Of a DNA stretch of 64,000 bases, positions 44,321-53,317 are shown in pieces. The notes below the pieces were generated by a model. That model made no database searches and was not told the DNA's origin. It worked only from the letters and a program-made list of their open reading frames with translations. Positions within the stretch are counted from its first letter, which is position 1. Each line of letters begins with the position of its first letter. A program made the position numbers and the translations under genes. Origin of the DNA: Clostridium tunisiense TJ (GTDB taxonomy: Bacteria; Bacillota; Clostridia; Clostridiales; Clostridiaceae); contig NZ_AMQH01000016.1 in assembly GCF_000300195.1 (NCBI RefSeq), positions 1-64,000 of the forward strand. The letters are read 5' to 3'.

Positions 44321-44956
44321 TTAATATAACTTCTCATTTAATAAGGTTGTAATCCTTCTCAGCATAAACTTATTACTATTAATATTATGAAATAAGGTTT
44401 CTATTTCTTCACAGCTAAGCTCCATCATATCCTCTAGCTCATCAACCATATCATCTTCTTCATATTCCTTTATCAAAGCACTTCCTACAGAGCTTATATT
44501 CTCATATACGCTAAGTTCAAGAAATAAGCCTTCCCTAAAATCATTTTCCAAAGATATTTTACTTAAAAAGTTTTTAATTTCATCAAAAGTTGCATCCTTA
44601 TCCTCTAAGTTGTCCACTTCTTCAAACCATCTAATATAATCTTCTACAGCTTTTTCATAGCCCTCTTGTGCTGCATTCTCTAATATTCCTATGGTTTCAT
44701 TATATTCACACACATCTATATAAACTTCTCCATCCTTAAGCCCCATATTCTTTGAGATAATAATTGATGGTATAAGCACATACTTAATAAAGGCATATAG
44801 ATTTTTCTTAGTAGTGCAACATACCCAATGTCTTACCCAATTATTGCTGTATTGATTTGCTAAGGTATACCTAACTATATAACCATCTTCAGTGATGGGA
44901 ATTTCCTGTTTATTATTAATCCAATTTCGCCAATAAGCTATTTGATTCTCACTCAT
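44321..44956 (-). CDS. Hypothetical acidic protein
   Basis: The protein has 211 residues, soluble, strongly acidic in its C-terminal half (EEVDNLEDKDATFDEIKNFL, KEYEEDDMVDELEDMMEL). The N-terminal half is mixed, starting MSENQIAYWRNWINNKQEIP, with RHWVCCTTKKNLYAFIKYVL as the most conserved-looking block. AAGGAG lies ten bases before the ATG. A MITE-like element begins 21 bases upstream of the start. No family recognised. Confidence 0.6.
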   Translation of the reverse strand: MSENQIAYWRNWINNKQEIPITEDGYIVRYTLANQYSNNWVRHWVCCTTKKNLYAFIKYVLIPSIIISKNMGLKDGEVYIDVCEYNETIGILENAAQEGYEKAVEDYIRWFEEVDNLEDKDATFDEIKNFLSKISLENDFREGLFLELSVYENISSVGSALIKEYEEDDMVDELEDMMELSCEEIETLFHNINSNKFMLRRITTLLNEKLY

Positions 44957-44976
44957 TTACTATTACTCCTTAATTA

Positions 44977-45134
44977 GGCATCTGAAAATAAATAATTAGT
45001 CAAAGATGCGAAGGATATTTTGAGTTAGACCAGGAAACAGGTTCCTTAGATAGTTGGGCTATCTAAGGGTTCTGTTGACGCAGTATAACACAAAATAGAC
45101 AAGCATACTGACTCATTTATTTTTTGAAGATGCC
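44977..45134 (-). mobile_element. MITE-like element, copy 1
   Basis: The 158-bp element has imperfect terminal inverted repeats: GGCATCTGAAAATAAATAAT at the left, and the right end reads, on the minus strand, GGCATCTTCAAAAAATAAAT. The interior matches the reverse complement of 48140-48314, including ACTGCGTCAACAGAACCCTT, and a small internal hairpin (TTAGATAG...CTATCTAA). It encodes no protein, so it would depend on a transposase elsewhere. Confidence 0.65.
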
Positions 45135-45590
45135 TCATGTTAATTTATTACTATTTCCACAGTTTATTCTAGCACTTTCCAGAGATTTTTCCTATATGAT
45201 TATTTTATTCTTCCTTAAATTTGTTGCTTTTTGATTGTAGTGAATCACAATTATATCTACCCTATAAGCTTTCTTGCTTCAATAATGCTTTAGAAATGAA
45301 TAAAATTAGCTTTCACTCTGAAATTAAGAGATGAATAAGCAGAAATTTTGTTTGATACCTTTGAAGAGTTTATTTATCAAACAAGTTAGAACAGATAGAT
45401 TAAAATTTATAAACCTAAATTGATTTCAATGAAGATTATACGGATTTTTATTCATAAAGTCTTATAAATATATAAGTTGCTGAAGTATACTGAAAATGCT
45501 AATATATAGATATAAATAACAATTAAGTACTGCTCTCAACTATTGTGGGCAGTTTTGCTCTGTTTAATAGCTAAGAAATAAGATATTTAA
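45135..45590. other. Intergenic region with no clear gene
   Basis: Some short frames look vaguely coding (FDTFEEFIYQTS near 45350) but are broken by stops, so this could be decayed sequence. A small hairpin, ACTGCTC with GGCAGT near 45531-45553, is followed by TTTTG. Confidence 0.3.
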
Positions 45591-45692
45591 AGGGTTCCAT
45601 GATAGAATTTTAACTTATTCAGCTTCATAACCCCTTAAGGGAACCAGGGTAGAACTCATGTATAAGTTAAGTTCTGGCTTTGCTTCCCTATA
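45591..45692. repeat. Dispersed repeat of about 100 bp, copy B
   Basis: This is the same repeat as 113-214. Shared blocks are AGGGTTCC at the start, CCCTTAAGGGAACCAGGGTA in the middle, ATGTATAAGTTAAGT, and CCTATA at the end. It lies 89 bases before the MFS start codon, within its probable leader or promoter. Confidence 0.6.
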
Positions 45693-45780
45693 AAAAGTAA
45701 AAATTCAAAACATATTATTTTAACATTGAGAACCTAAAACAAAAAAAATTTTCATTTAGAATTTAACATGAGGTGTTGTC

Positions 45781-46956
45781 TTGAATAAAAAAATAATTTA
45801 CTTAACCTGTACTATGTTTCTTATGAGCCTTCTAGCTAATATGGGACATCCTGTTACTCCTGAGCTGGTAGTAAGCTTAAAAATGTCTTCCTTCATGTAT
45901 GGAGTAATGTTTGCTGCTATGTCCATTGCTGGCTTTGTTATGTCACCCATTTGGGGCAGTCTTTCAGATAAATATAAAGATAGACGTCTATTTATGTACA
46001 TACCTACCATAGGCTATGGCCTTGCTCAGTTAGGTTTTGGTTTCTCTACTTCAGTGCCTATGATAATCTTCTTTAGAATCCTTGGAGGGGCATTCTCTTC
46101 CTCTGTGTTCACAAATGCAATTGCTTATATTATAGATGAGACAAATATTGAAGAAAGAAACAAAGCAATTGCAAATTATACAGCTATAACTGGTTTTGGG
46201 GTATCCATAGGGTATTTAACTGGAGGTTATATTGGAGCAAAGGATTATCATTATGCTTTTGCTTTTCAAGCAGCAGGACTACTTATTCACGCTGTACTCA
46301 TGAGGCTATTTTTACCAAAGAGTCAGGTTCATAGTAAGGTACAAGAAGCTTCACAAGAAAACTTAAAGGGATCTTTTAAAGCTAGCTTTAAAACTTATCT
46401 TTCAACTTCTTTAGGAGTTTTACTTTTAATAGTGCTTTTAACTTCCTTTTCAAATACAACTTACTCAAATGGTATAAACTATTACCTAAAGAAATATCTA
46501 AACTTAAATCCACTACAGATAGGCTACTACATGGCCTTTACAGGTATCATCGGAATGATAGCAAACATTTATCTAACTCCAAGACTATCTAGAAAAATTG
46601 GGGATAAGAAATCTTTAAAATACGTTTTTCTAGCAATTGGAATATCTCTTATGATCATTGGTATGCAGGAAAATATACTTGCTAAATCAACTATAGGTGT
46701 GTTTGTATTATTTATCTTTGTGCTTTCTATGTTTAACCCCTTACTGCAAGCAATGGTATCTAAGCATAGTAAAAATCAGCATGGAAGAATAATGGGACTA
46801 CAAAGTTCCATAAACTCTGTGGGTATGGTGGGAGGTTCCTTATTTTCAGGAGCCCTAATGGATACCTACCCAAAGATTTCTTTCATGGTAGCAGCAACAC
46901 TATTTTTAATTTCTTATTTAATAGTTCAGTTTAATAAAAAATTGAGTAGTAAATAA
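45781..46956 (+). CDS. MFS multidrug/tetracycline-type efflux transporter
   Basis: The protein has 391 residues and twelve membrane helices. The MFS loop 2-3 motif is present as GSLSDKYKDRR, and the antiporter-type motif C appears as GFGVSIGYLTGGYIGAKDYH. The second half has YYLKKYLNLNPLQIGYYMAF. It should export a drug or metabolite by H+ antiport. TTG 45781 is preceded by AGGTG. The ~100 bp repeat lies just upstream. A double-stemmed terminator follows. Confidence 0.87.
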   Translation: MNKKIIYLTCTMFLMSLLANMGHPVTPELVVSLKMSSFMYGVMFAAMSIAGFVMSPIWGSLSDKYKDRRLFMYIPTIGYGLAQLGFGFSTSVPMIIFFRILGGAFSSSVFTNAIAYIIDETNIEERNKAIANYTAITGFGVSIGYLTGGYIGAKDYHYAFAFQAAGLLIHAVLMRLFLPKSQVHSKVQEASQENLKGSFKASFKTYLSTSLGVLLLIVLLTSFSNTTYSNGINYYLKKYLNLNPLQIGYYMAFTGIIGMIANIYLTPRLSRKIGDKKSLKYVFLAIGISLMIIGMQENILAKSTIGVFVLFIFVLSMFNPLLQAMVSKHSKNQHGRIMGLQSSINSVGMVGGSLFSGALMDTYPKISFMVAATLFLISYLIVQFNKKLSSK

Positions 46957-47015
46957 CTACGTTATATTAAATAAAGCTATGTGGTAGTCACATAGCTTTT
47001 CTTAATATAACGTAG
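46957..47015 (+). terminator. Double-stem terminator after the MFS gene
   Basis: The outer stem CTACGTTATATTAA (46957-46970) pairs with 47002-47015, and the inner stem AAGCTATGTG (46974-46983) with CACATAGCTT (46989-46998). Both are perfect. Confidence 0.75.
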
Positions 47016-47143
47016 TTCTTTCTTAAATAAGGTTACACTAAAGTTAGCCTTAATTTTTTTGCTTTCAATAAATCTTATAGGAAAAACACCTACTTATTTA
47101 ATTTAAGTTAAACTCATTTCTGTTCAGCTGCTATAAACATTCC

Positions 47144-47986
47144 CTATGGAGTAATCTTCTCTGCCACTATAGTAAAGGTCTTTGGAATTCCCTTATCAAA
47201 AGTATCTGAAGATAAGTTAGGTTCTTCATCTAAACCTTTAATAAAAAAGCCTTCTTTAGCAACAGAAGTAACTATCTCACCCAGATTCCATTTACGAAGA
47301 AGAACTTTCTTTGGTTCTTCATTATCAGTTAAATATTTTGAGTAAGATATATCCTTTTCCTGTAGAGATACATCAAAATAATCTCCAGTTACCTTATGCT
47401 TACGTACTTTGGATGTTGATCCCCTTGAAGAAATAAGTTTAGTTGTAACTGGATGAAAATCTCTAATTACTAACATTCCATTGACACGTAAAAGCTTATA
47501 AATAACATTCATAAAAGGTTTCAGGTCTGTAAAGTAGTGTAATATGCCCATTTCAGCAAACACTATATCATAATCACCCCTAAACAAGTCTTGGGGTAAT
47601 TTTAGCACATCAGATAAAATATAATCTATTTTTACACCTGCTGCTTCAGCTAACTCCAAAGCATAACGCTTGTTACCCTCTGAAAAATCAACTACAGTAA
47701 CATTGGCACCCAAAAGAGCTAGTGCTACTGCCTTACTTCCGTTTGACCCCATTAAATTCATAACTTTCTTGCCCTTCACATCAACAAATTTACTATAAAG
47801 CACAGAAAGAGTTTTCTCAGGGTTTATTTTAATTTTTGAGGCAGCTTCATAGGGTTCTCCAAACCTATGTATCCAAGCATCATAAGTTTCCTTATTCCAT
47901 GCCTCTTCATTTGTATCAATACATACCTCTTGTGCATCACTATGTGTTACTTCAGAATTCTCTATGTTTTTATATTCTTCTTTCAT
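47144..47986 (-). CDS. Class I SAM-dependent methyltransferase
   Basis: The protein has 280 residues. The SAM-binding motif I is VMNLMGSNGSKAVALALLGA near residue 75, motif II VTVVDFSEGNKRYALELA, and a VFAEMGILHYFTDLKPFMNV segment follows. This pattern is typical of small-molecule methyltransferases (Methyltransf_25/11). The substrate is not evident. GGAG with nine-base spacing supports ATG 47986. The longer frame from 48001 is weaker. Single gene. Confidence 0.85.
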   Translation of the reverse strand: MKEEYKNIENSEVTHSDAQEVCIDTNEEAWNKETYDAWIHRFGEPYEAASKIKINPEKTLSVLYSKFVDVKGKKVMNLMGSNGSKAVALALLGANVTVVDFSEGNKRYALELAEAAGVKIDYILSDVLKLPQDLFRGDYDIVFAEMGILHYFTDLKPFMNVIYKLLRVNGMLVIRDFHPVTTKLISSRGSTSKVRKHKVTGDYFDVSLQEKDISYSKYLTDNEEPKKVLLRKWNLGEIVTSVAKEGFFIKGLDEEPNLSSDTFDKGIPKTFTIVAEKITP

Positions 47987-48139
47987 GTTAATCAACTCCA
48001 ACTTTATATTTATCCATTAGTTATATAGCATAATTTAAGTTATCACAATTTACAAGTATAATTTACCTCCATTATACATCTAGTAAACATTATAATGCTA
48101 TTGTTTGTAGTATACCTCATCTCAGCTGCTTTAAGTTAA

Positions 48140-48314
48140 GGCATCTTCAAAAAATAAATAAGTCAATCTGCTCATCTATTTTGTGCTATACTGCGTCAAC
48201 AGAACCCTTTGATAGCTCCACTATCTGCGGAACCTGTTTCCTTGTCGGCACAAGCCTGCTTGTGAACACAAAATAGCTTTCACATCTTTGACTTGTTATT
48301 TATTTTCAGATGGC
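48140..48314 (+). mobile_element. MITE-like element, copy 2
   Basis: The 175-bp element is oriented opposite to copy 1. It begins GGCATCTTCAAAAAATAAAT and ends TTGTTATTTATTTTCAGATG. It has a longer internal arm than copy 1 (CACAAGCCTGCTTGTG hairpin near 48249-48264). TAAGTT occurs at 48132-48137 and again at 48315-48320, a possible but unproven target duplication. Its right end supplies the last 12 codons of the remnant reading frame at 48280-48604. Confidence 0.65.
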
Positions 48315-48604
48315 TAAGTTTTAACATATCAATAATCTTATTTCTCACACTTACAGGAGATTTCACCACCACATAAGGCCCTAAGGATAAGATTTTTCTT
48401 ACATATGCGCTATTATATTTATCCATGGATATAATTAACAGACAAAAACTTTGCAAAAAAGAAAGCCCTAATGAAAATTCATTAGAACTTTTAAAATTTC
48501 TACTAATATAATTTAATAAAGTTTTTGGTGAAGTTAATACTAAGTATTGCATAGACAATGGGATTCTGCCATGTTCTTCATTTGACCTTAAGCTTCTGGA
48601 TAAA
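48280..48604 (-). pseudogene. C-terminal remnant of a WYL-type regulator, ended by the MITE-like element
   Basis: The leftward frame directly after the FtsX-type permease reads through MQYLVLTSPKTLLNYISRNF to AYVRKILSLGPYVVVKSPVS and VRNKIIDML. This ending resembles the WCX tail of WYL-domain regulators. There is no N-terminal HTH and no ribosome site, and the frame upstream runs into the permease gene in another phase. The last codons (SHLKINNKSKM) come from the inserted element. Confidence 0.45.
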
Positions 48605-50569
48605 TCAACTAACAATTTTGTAGTAAACTTTTGAAGTAAGCACATACACAATACCATAAAAAATAGTAAAGACACAAATTGTTCCAGCTGTACAATATAC
48701 AAACAGTGTAACATTAGTGAGATTTAATACTTCCAAAAGCTTTACTATAACCTTAAAGGCAAAAGCAATATGAATAATAGCTGTAAGAAGCGGAAGGAAA
48801 AATACCATAAGCACTTGGCTGTTAATTGATTTCTTTATTTCCTCCTTACTCATTCCAACCTTTTGCATAATTTCAAAGCGTTCCTTATCATCATAGCCTT
48901 CTGAAATTTGTTTGTAGTAGATAATAAGCACAGTGGCCATAATAAAGAGTGCTCCAAGGAATATACCTAGGAAGAAAAGACCTCCGTAGACAGAAAAGAA
49001 AGATACTCTAGATTCTTCCAAACCTTCACAGTTCCCATCAACAGATAACTCTTTTATTTTGCTATTAATCTCTTTAGTCAATGCAATTTCCTCTTCAGCA
49101 TTGCTATCAGTATCAAAGGCAAAATAATAAGATAACTCACCAATATTTTTAGAAGCTTCAGTACTTGAACTGAATATTTTTTTTATTGTATTTTCGTCGG
49201 GAACCACAACAAAGTAACCCTTTGAAACTACTGAAGAAGCAATTCCATCTACTGTCATAGTATTTATACGCTCTTTAATTTTAAACTCATTACCTAAAAT
49301 ATTAATACTATCTTCAGCTATTTCTCCTCTATAAGTGTAAATGAGCACTTCATCTTCTTTTAAAGTAATAGACTTATTTTCCATGTGATTATATTCACTT
49401 AAGGGTATAAATTCTAAGAAGCCCAAGTCCTTTGTGATTATATCTTTGTGATAATCTGTGAAATGATTCTTATCTTGAATTGTAGCTAAATCTAAAGATC
49501 GATATTTAACTACATTTTTTATAGCAGTGCCCTGTTTTTCTGCCTGCTCTTTTATCATAGAAGTAAGTTCTTCTGCCCTTTCTTTTGATATGTTTTTTGC
49601 ACTTATTGAAATATCTCTTGGATATCTAGTTCTAAGCACATCCTCCATACCAATATATAGGGATACTGTAGTAGACACCATCACTAGAACTGTAGTTGAA
49701 AGAATACAAATGTTAGCAAGTCCTATTGCATTTTGTTTCATTCTATAAATCATACCAGACACATTTATAAAATGATTGGTCTTATAATAAAATTTCTTAT
49801 TCTTTCTAAGTGCTTTTAAAAGAGCTATGCTTCCTGCAGTAAATAGAGCCCAAGTTCCTACCATAACAAGAATTACAGCCATAAAAAAGCTACTTAGTGC
49901 TGCTAAAGGAGATTCTGTAGTTAGGGCAATATAGTAACCAGTTCCAAGACTGATAAGACCAATTAGTGTAAGAACCCACTTTGTCTTTGGCTCTTTTTCC
50001 CCAACTTGACCACCTTTGAGAAGCTCTACAGGGTTTGAGAGATGGATCTGTCTTAGATTATTCATAAGGATTAAGATAAAAGTAACCCCAAATAAAACAG
50101 CGGTTTTAAATAAAGACTGATTCGAAATAAAAAAACCCATGGGTACCTTAAAGTTCAAAATCTTAAGAAGCACTAAAAACATAAGCTTGCTTAATGCAAT
50201 TCCTAAAATAAGTCCTAATGCCATAGTTATAAGGGCTACGAAAAAATTTTCCCAAAACAACACTTTAGCAATATGCTTTTTCTCCATACCTAGTATATTA
50301 TATAAACCAAGTTCCTTTTTACGCCTTTTAATAAGAAAGCTGTTGGTATAAAAAAGAAAAACTACGGAGAAGAACCCAATAACATAAGTTCCAAATTTCA
50401 GTATAGTTTTAAGTTGGTCTCCCCCAGACATAACTTCTAAGCCTTGATTTACAGATATAAACTCCATAATATAAAACATAGCAGTAATACAGATACAAGT
50501 TAACATATACGGAAAGTAAGTCTTTCCATTCTTTTTAATATTAATTACAGCCAACTTTTCATAGAACAT
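48605..50569 (-). CDS. FtsX-type ABC permease, BceB-like
   Basis: The protein has 654 residues and ten expected membrane helices, with the large extracellular domain (about 310-520) between helices 7 and 8 that characterises BceB permeases. The N-terminal half has RRKKELGLYNILGMEKKHIA, the C-terminal half MQKVGMSKEEIKKSINSQ, both FtsX-domain signatures. BceAB removes bacitracin or lantibiotics from lipid II-cycle targets and also passes the signal to BceS. ATG 50569 is one base after the ATPase stop. The longer frame to 50599 lacks a site. Confidence 0.9.
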   Translation of the reverse strand: MFYEKLAVINIKKNGKTYFPYMLTCICITAMFYIMEFISVNQGLEVMSGGDQLKTILKFGTYVIGFFSVVFLFYTNSFLIKRRKKELGLYNILGMEKKHIAKVLFWENFFVALITMALGLILGIALSKLMFLVLLKILNFKVPMGFFISNQSLFKTAVLFGVTFILILMNNLRQIHLSNPVELLKGGQVGEKEPKTKWVLTLIGLISLGTGYYIALTTESPLAALSSFFMAVILVMVGTWALFTAGSIALLKALRKNKKFYYKTNHFINVSGMIYRMKQNAIGLANICILSTTVLVMVSTTVSLYIGMEDVLRTRYPRDISISAKNISKERAEELTSMIKEQAEKQGTAIKNVVKYRSLDLATIQDKNHFTDYHKDIITKDLGFLEFIPLSEYNHMENKSITLKEDEVLIYTYRGEIAEDSINILGNEFKIKERINTMTVDGIASSVVSKGYFVVVPDENTIKKIFSSSTEASKNIGELSYYFAFDTDSNAEEEIALTKEINSKIKELSVDGNCEGLEESRVSFFSVYGGLFFLGIFLGALFIMATVLIIYYKQISEGYDDKERFEIMQKVGMSKEEIKKSINSQVLMVFFLPLLTAIIHIAFAFKVIVKLLEVLNLTNVTLFVYCTAGTICVFTIFYGIVYVLTSKVYYKIVS

Positions 50570-50570
50570 C

Positions 50571-51338
50571 TTACTCAAATCGATCACCGCCTGTAGCAAT
50601 TATAGTAAGGGTATCAGAAATCTTTTGATACATTTCTTCCTGACACATGGAAGCCCTATAGAGCTGATGAAATACTTCTCCATCCTTAATAAAAAGTACG
50701 CGACTTGCATGACTGGCTGCTTTTGTACTGTGAGTAACCATTATTACAGTTTGCCCTTCTTTATTTATATCATTAAATAAACGCAAAAGCTCATCACTAG
50801 AGTGAGAATCTAATGCTCCTGTAGGCTCATCTGCAAGGATAAGCTGTGGACTCGTTATTAAAGCTCTAGCAACGGCAGCTCTTTGCTTTTGACCTCCAGA
50901 AACTTCATAAGGATATTTTTCCAAAATACCATCTATGCTAAGCTTCTTTGCTATAGGTTTTAACCTGTCATTCATTTCATCAAAGGCTTTCCCAGATAAA
51001 ACAAGGGGCAAAAATATATTATCTTTCAATGAAAAAGTATCCAGAAGATTAAAATCCTGAAATACGAAACCTAAATTGTCACGGCGAAATTTAGATATTT
51101 CCTTTTCCTTGATGTTCCTGCTACTTATACCATTAAGAACAACCTCTCCATTTGTAGGCTTATCAAGAGCTGCAATAATGTTTAGCAATGTAGTTTTACC
51201 TGATCCAGACTCCCCCATGATAGCTACATATTCACCTTTTTCCACTGAAAATGATACATCAGATAAGGCTTGAACATGATTTCCTCCAAAACGACTGGTA
51301 TATATTTTTTTAAGTTTTTTTACTTCTAATATTGACAT
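50571..51338 (-). CDS. ABC transporter ATPase, BceA-like
   Basis: The protein has 255 residues. Walker A is MGESGSGKTTLLNII near residue 40, the signature YEVSGGQKQRAAVARAL, Walker B LILADEPTGALDSHS and the switch His VTHSTKAA. The MacB/LolD-BceA group is clear from GFVFQDFNLLDTFSLKDNI. GGAGG lies upstream of the ATG. It drives the FtsX-type permease encoded next. An inverted repeat 90 bases upstream may be the regulator's binding site. Confidence 0.9.
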   Translation of the reverse strand: MSILEVKKLKKIYTSRFGGNHVQALSDVSFSVEKGEYVAIMGESGSGKTTLLNIIAALDKPTNGEVVLNGISSRNIKEKEISKFRRDNLGFVFQDFNLLDTFSLKDNIFLPLVLSGKAFDEMNDRLKPIAKKLSIDGILEKYPYEVSGGQKQRAAVARALITSPQLILADEPTGALDSHSSDELLRLFNDINKEGQTVIMVTHSTKAASHASRVLFIKDGEVFHQLYRASMCQEEMYQKISDTLTIIATGGDRFE

Positions 51339-51427
51339 TATTTATTCAACCTCCAAAATTCTTATCCTGTTCAGTATAACAAAAGGAAGAAATGTCTACC
51401 TTAACTTTGGCTTACACTTCTTCCCCT

Positions 51428-51449
51428 AACCTTACGTCTTCGTAAGGTT
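51428..51449 (-). promoter_or_regulatory. Candidate BceR-type operator upstream of the ABC genes
   Basis: AACCTTACG and CGTAAGGTT are perfect 9-base arms with a 4-base centre. They lie just after the kinase stop codon and 90 bases before the ATPase start. No U-tract follows on the minus strand, so this fits a regulator site better than a terminator. TATACT at about 51372-51377 could be the -10 downstream of it. Confidence 0.45.
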
Positions 51450-51460
51450 GAAATAAAAAT

Positions 51461-52474
51461 TTATTCTATACCCACCTGAATTGTTTCTAAATTAATTTTT
51501 ACCTTTGTGCCTTCATCAACCCTTGATTCTATGCTTATACCGTGGGAAAGCTTATTTAGAATCTGCTTACAGAGGTATAACCCAAGACCCGTAGACCGCT
51601 TATCCCATCTCCCATTATAACCTGTAAACCCTCTTTCAAATATACGCGCTAAATCCTCTTCCTTTATACCAATACCCGTATCTTCTATAACAAGAGTCTT
51701 TTCAGAAGCACCATCCATATATATTGAAATAGTGCCTTCCCTAGTATACTTCAAGGCATTTGATAAAAGCTGCTCAATAGCGAATAATAGCCACTTTTCA
51801 TCGGTTAAAACCTCACAATTTAGGTCTTTAAAGTCCATCTTAATCCTCTTCCTTATAAACATTCTTGCATATTTTCTCACTGCTTGCTTTACTATATTAT
51901 CAAGACTTTGACTTTTTAACACAAGATCAGATGACATGCTTTCAAGTCTTAGGTACTGCAATACAAATTCTACATACTGTTCAATCTTAAATAGCTCCGT
52001 AGAAAGTTCTGAGCTTAATTCGTTGTCTTCTGTCTGAAGGATTAAGTGTATTGCTGAAATAGGGGTCTTAATTTGATGAGCCCATAAAGTGTAATAATCT
52101 ATTAAGTTACTTTGATTTACCTCTGCATTATGAGTAATTCCAAGATTTTGCTTATAAATAATAGTAAGCAAATCGTAGTAATCTCTTTCAATTATGTCCT
52201 TAGGCTGAGGAAGATTATCAAATTTAAAAGCAATATTGTTTTTTAAGTCCTGAAGTAGTTTATGCTTCCTGTATAGACTTAGAAAATCTATAATTAGAAG
52301 AACAACTGCTACAATTGCGCAGAGAACACTAGCATAGACTATGGGTTCTGTAGGAACATTATATAAGAAAAATACCAGTGCGAAGGTTAAACAGCACAAA
52401 ATCAAAAGAATACTTCCTTTTAGTCGAGCTTTTAAATAAAAAAGCACAAGATTAAAAACGTCTTTTTTCTTCAT
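51461..52474 (-). CDS. Intramembrane-sensing histidine kinase, BceS-like
   Basis: The protein has 337 residues. Two N-terminal membrane helices (about 17-36 and 44-66) are joined by a loop of only a few residues, so it cannot bind drug outside and depends on the BceAB transporter for signal. The H-box is YTLWAHQIKTPISAIHLI, typical of this subgroup. The ATPase domain has EQLLSNALKYT and STGLGLYLCKQI. It overlaps the regulator gene by 23 bases. GGTGG precedes the ATG. Confidence 0.9.
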   Translation of the reverse strand: MKKKDVFNLVLFYLKARLKGSILLILCCLTFALVFFLYNVPTEPIVYASVLCAIVAVVLLIIDFLSLYRKHKLLQDLKNNIAFKFDNLPQPKDIIERDYYDLLTIIYKQNLGITHNAEVNQSNLIDYYTLWAHQIKTPISAIHLILQTEDNELSSELSTELFKIEQYVEFVLQYLRLESMSSDLVLKSQSLDNIVKQAVRKYARMFIRKRIKMDFKDLNCEVLTDEKWLLFAIEQLLSNALKYTREGTISIYMDGASEKTLVIEDTGIGIKEEDLARIFERGFTGYNGRWDKRSTGLGLYLCKQILNKLSHGISIESRVDEGTKVKINLETIQVGIE

Positions 52475-53147
52475 ATGATTCCACCATATATCCTACACCC
52501 TTTTTAGTTTTAATAAAATTCAATAATTCTATATCCTGCAACTTCTTGCGCAGCCTTGTTATATTGACAGTTAAGGTGTTGTCATCTATATAACTATCTG
52601 TTTCCCAAAGCCTTGTCATAATAGTATCTCTTGACACAGTCTTGCCTTTGTTTTCTATAAGAATCTGCAGTATCCTGTTTTCATTTTTCGATAGCTCAAT
52701 TTTATTCCCCTTAAAATTCAAAGTGGAGTCGCTGGTATTAAGTATTGCACCTCTATGCTCAAGAAGATTAGTCTGTCCAGCAAAATCATAAGTACGGCGT
52801 AATAGTGCCTGGACCTTTGCAGTTAGCACATTAAGGTCAAAGGGTTTTGCTATAAAATCGTCTCCCCCCATATTCATAGCCATAACTATATTCATATTGT
52901 CTGAAGCAGATGAGATAAAGATAATAGGTACCTTGGAAACCTTTCTAATTTCATTACACCAGTGAAAGCCATTAAAAAAGGGCAGAGTAATATCTAAAAG
53001 AATAAGCTGAGGATCATAGGAAGCAAAAAAAGAGAGCACATCCTTAAAATCAGTTATACATTCTGCTTCATATCCCCAGGACTTTATATGTTTTTTTACT
53101 GTTTTAGCAATTATTAAATCATCTTCTACTATAAGAATTTTATACAT
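52452..53147 (-). CDS. OmpR-family response regulator, BceR-like
   Basis: The protein has 231 residues. The receiver has IVEDDLIIAKTV, Asp in LILLDITLPFFNGF and DDFIAKPFDLN. The winged helix has LSKNENRILQILIENKGK, RLWETDSYIDDNTLTVNI and KTKKGVGYMVE. The DDNTL..N..RLR word is characteristic of BceR regulators. It is the first gene of the leftward operon regulator-kinase-ATPase-permease. Confidence 0.9.
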   Translation of the reverse strand: MYKILIVEDDLIIAKTVKKHIKSWGYEAECITDFKDVLSFFASYDPQLILLDITLPFFNGFHWCNEIRKVSKVPIIFISSASDNMNIVMAMNMGGDDFIAKPFDLNVLTAKVQALLRRTYDFAGQTNLLEHRGAILNTSDSTLNFKGNKIELSKNENRILQILIENKGKTVSRDTIMTRLWETDSYIDDNTLTVNITRLRKKLQDIELLNFIKTKKGVGYMVESYEEKRRF

Positions 53148-53317
53148 TTACTACTCTCCTCAAACACTTTTTCCAAATAATAGCTTAATTATATCATACT
53201 TAATACCATTGGTTAAATTCTTATAATAAACCTTCACAAACTTCTTATTTCTTGTATTACCCTTTAAAGTTATATAAAATTAAATATGTAATTACAAATA
53301 AAGGAGCTACAAAAACT

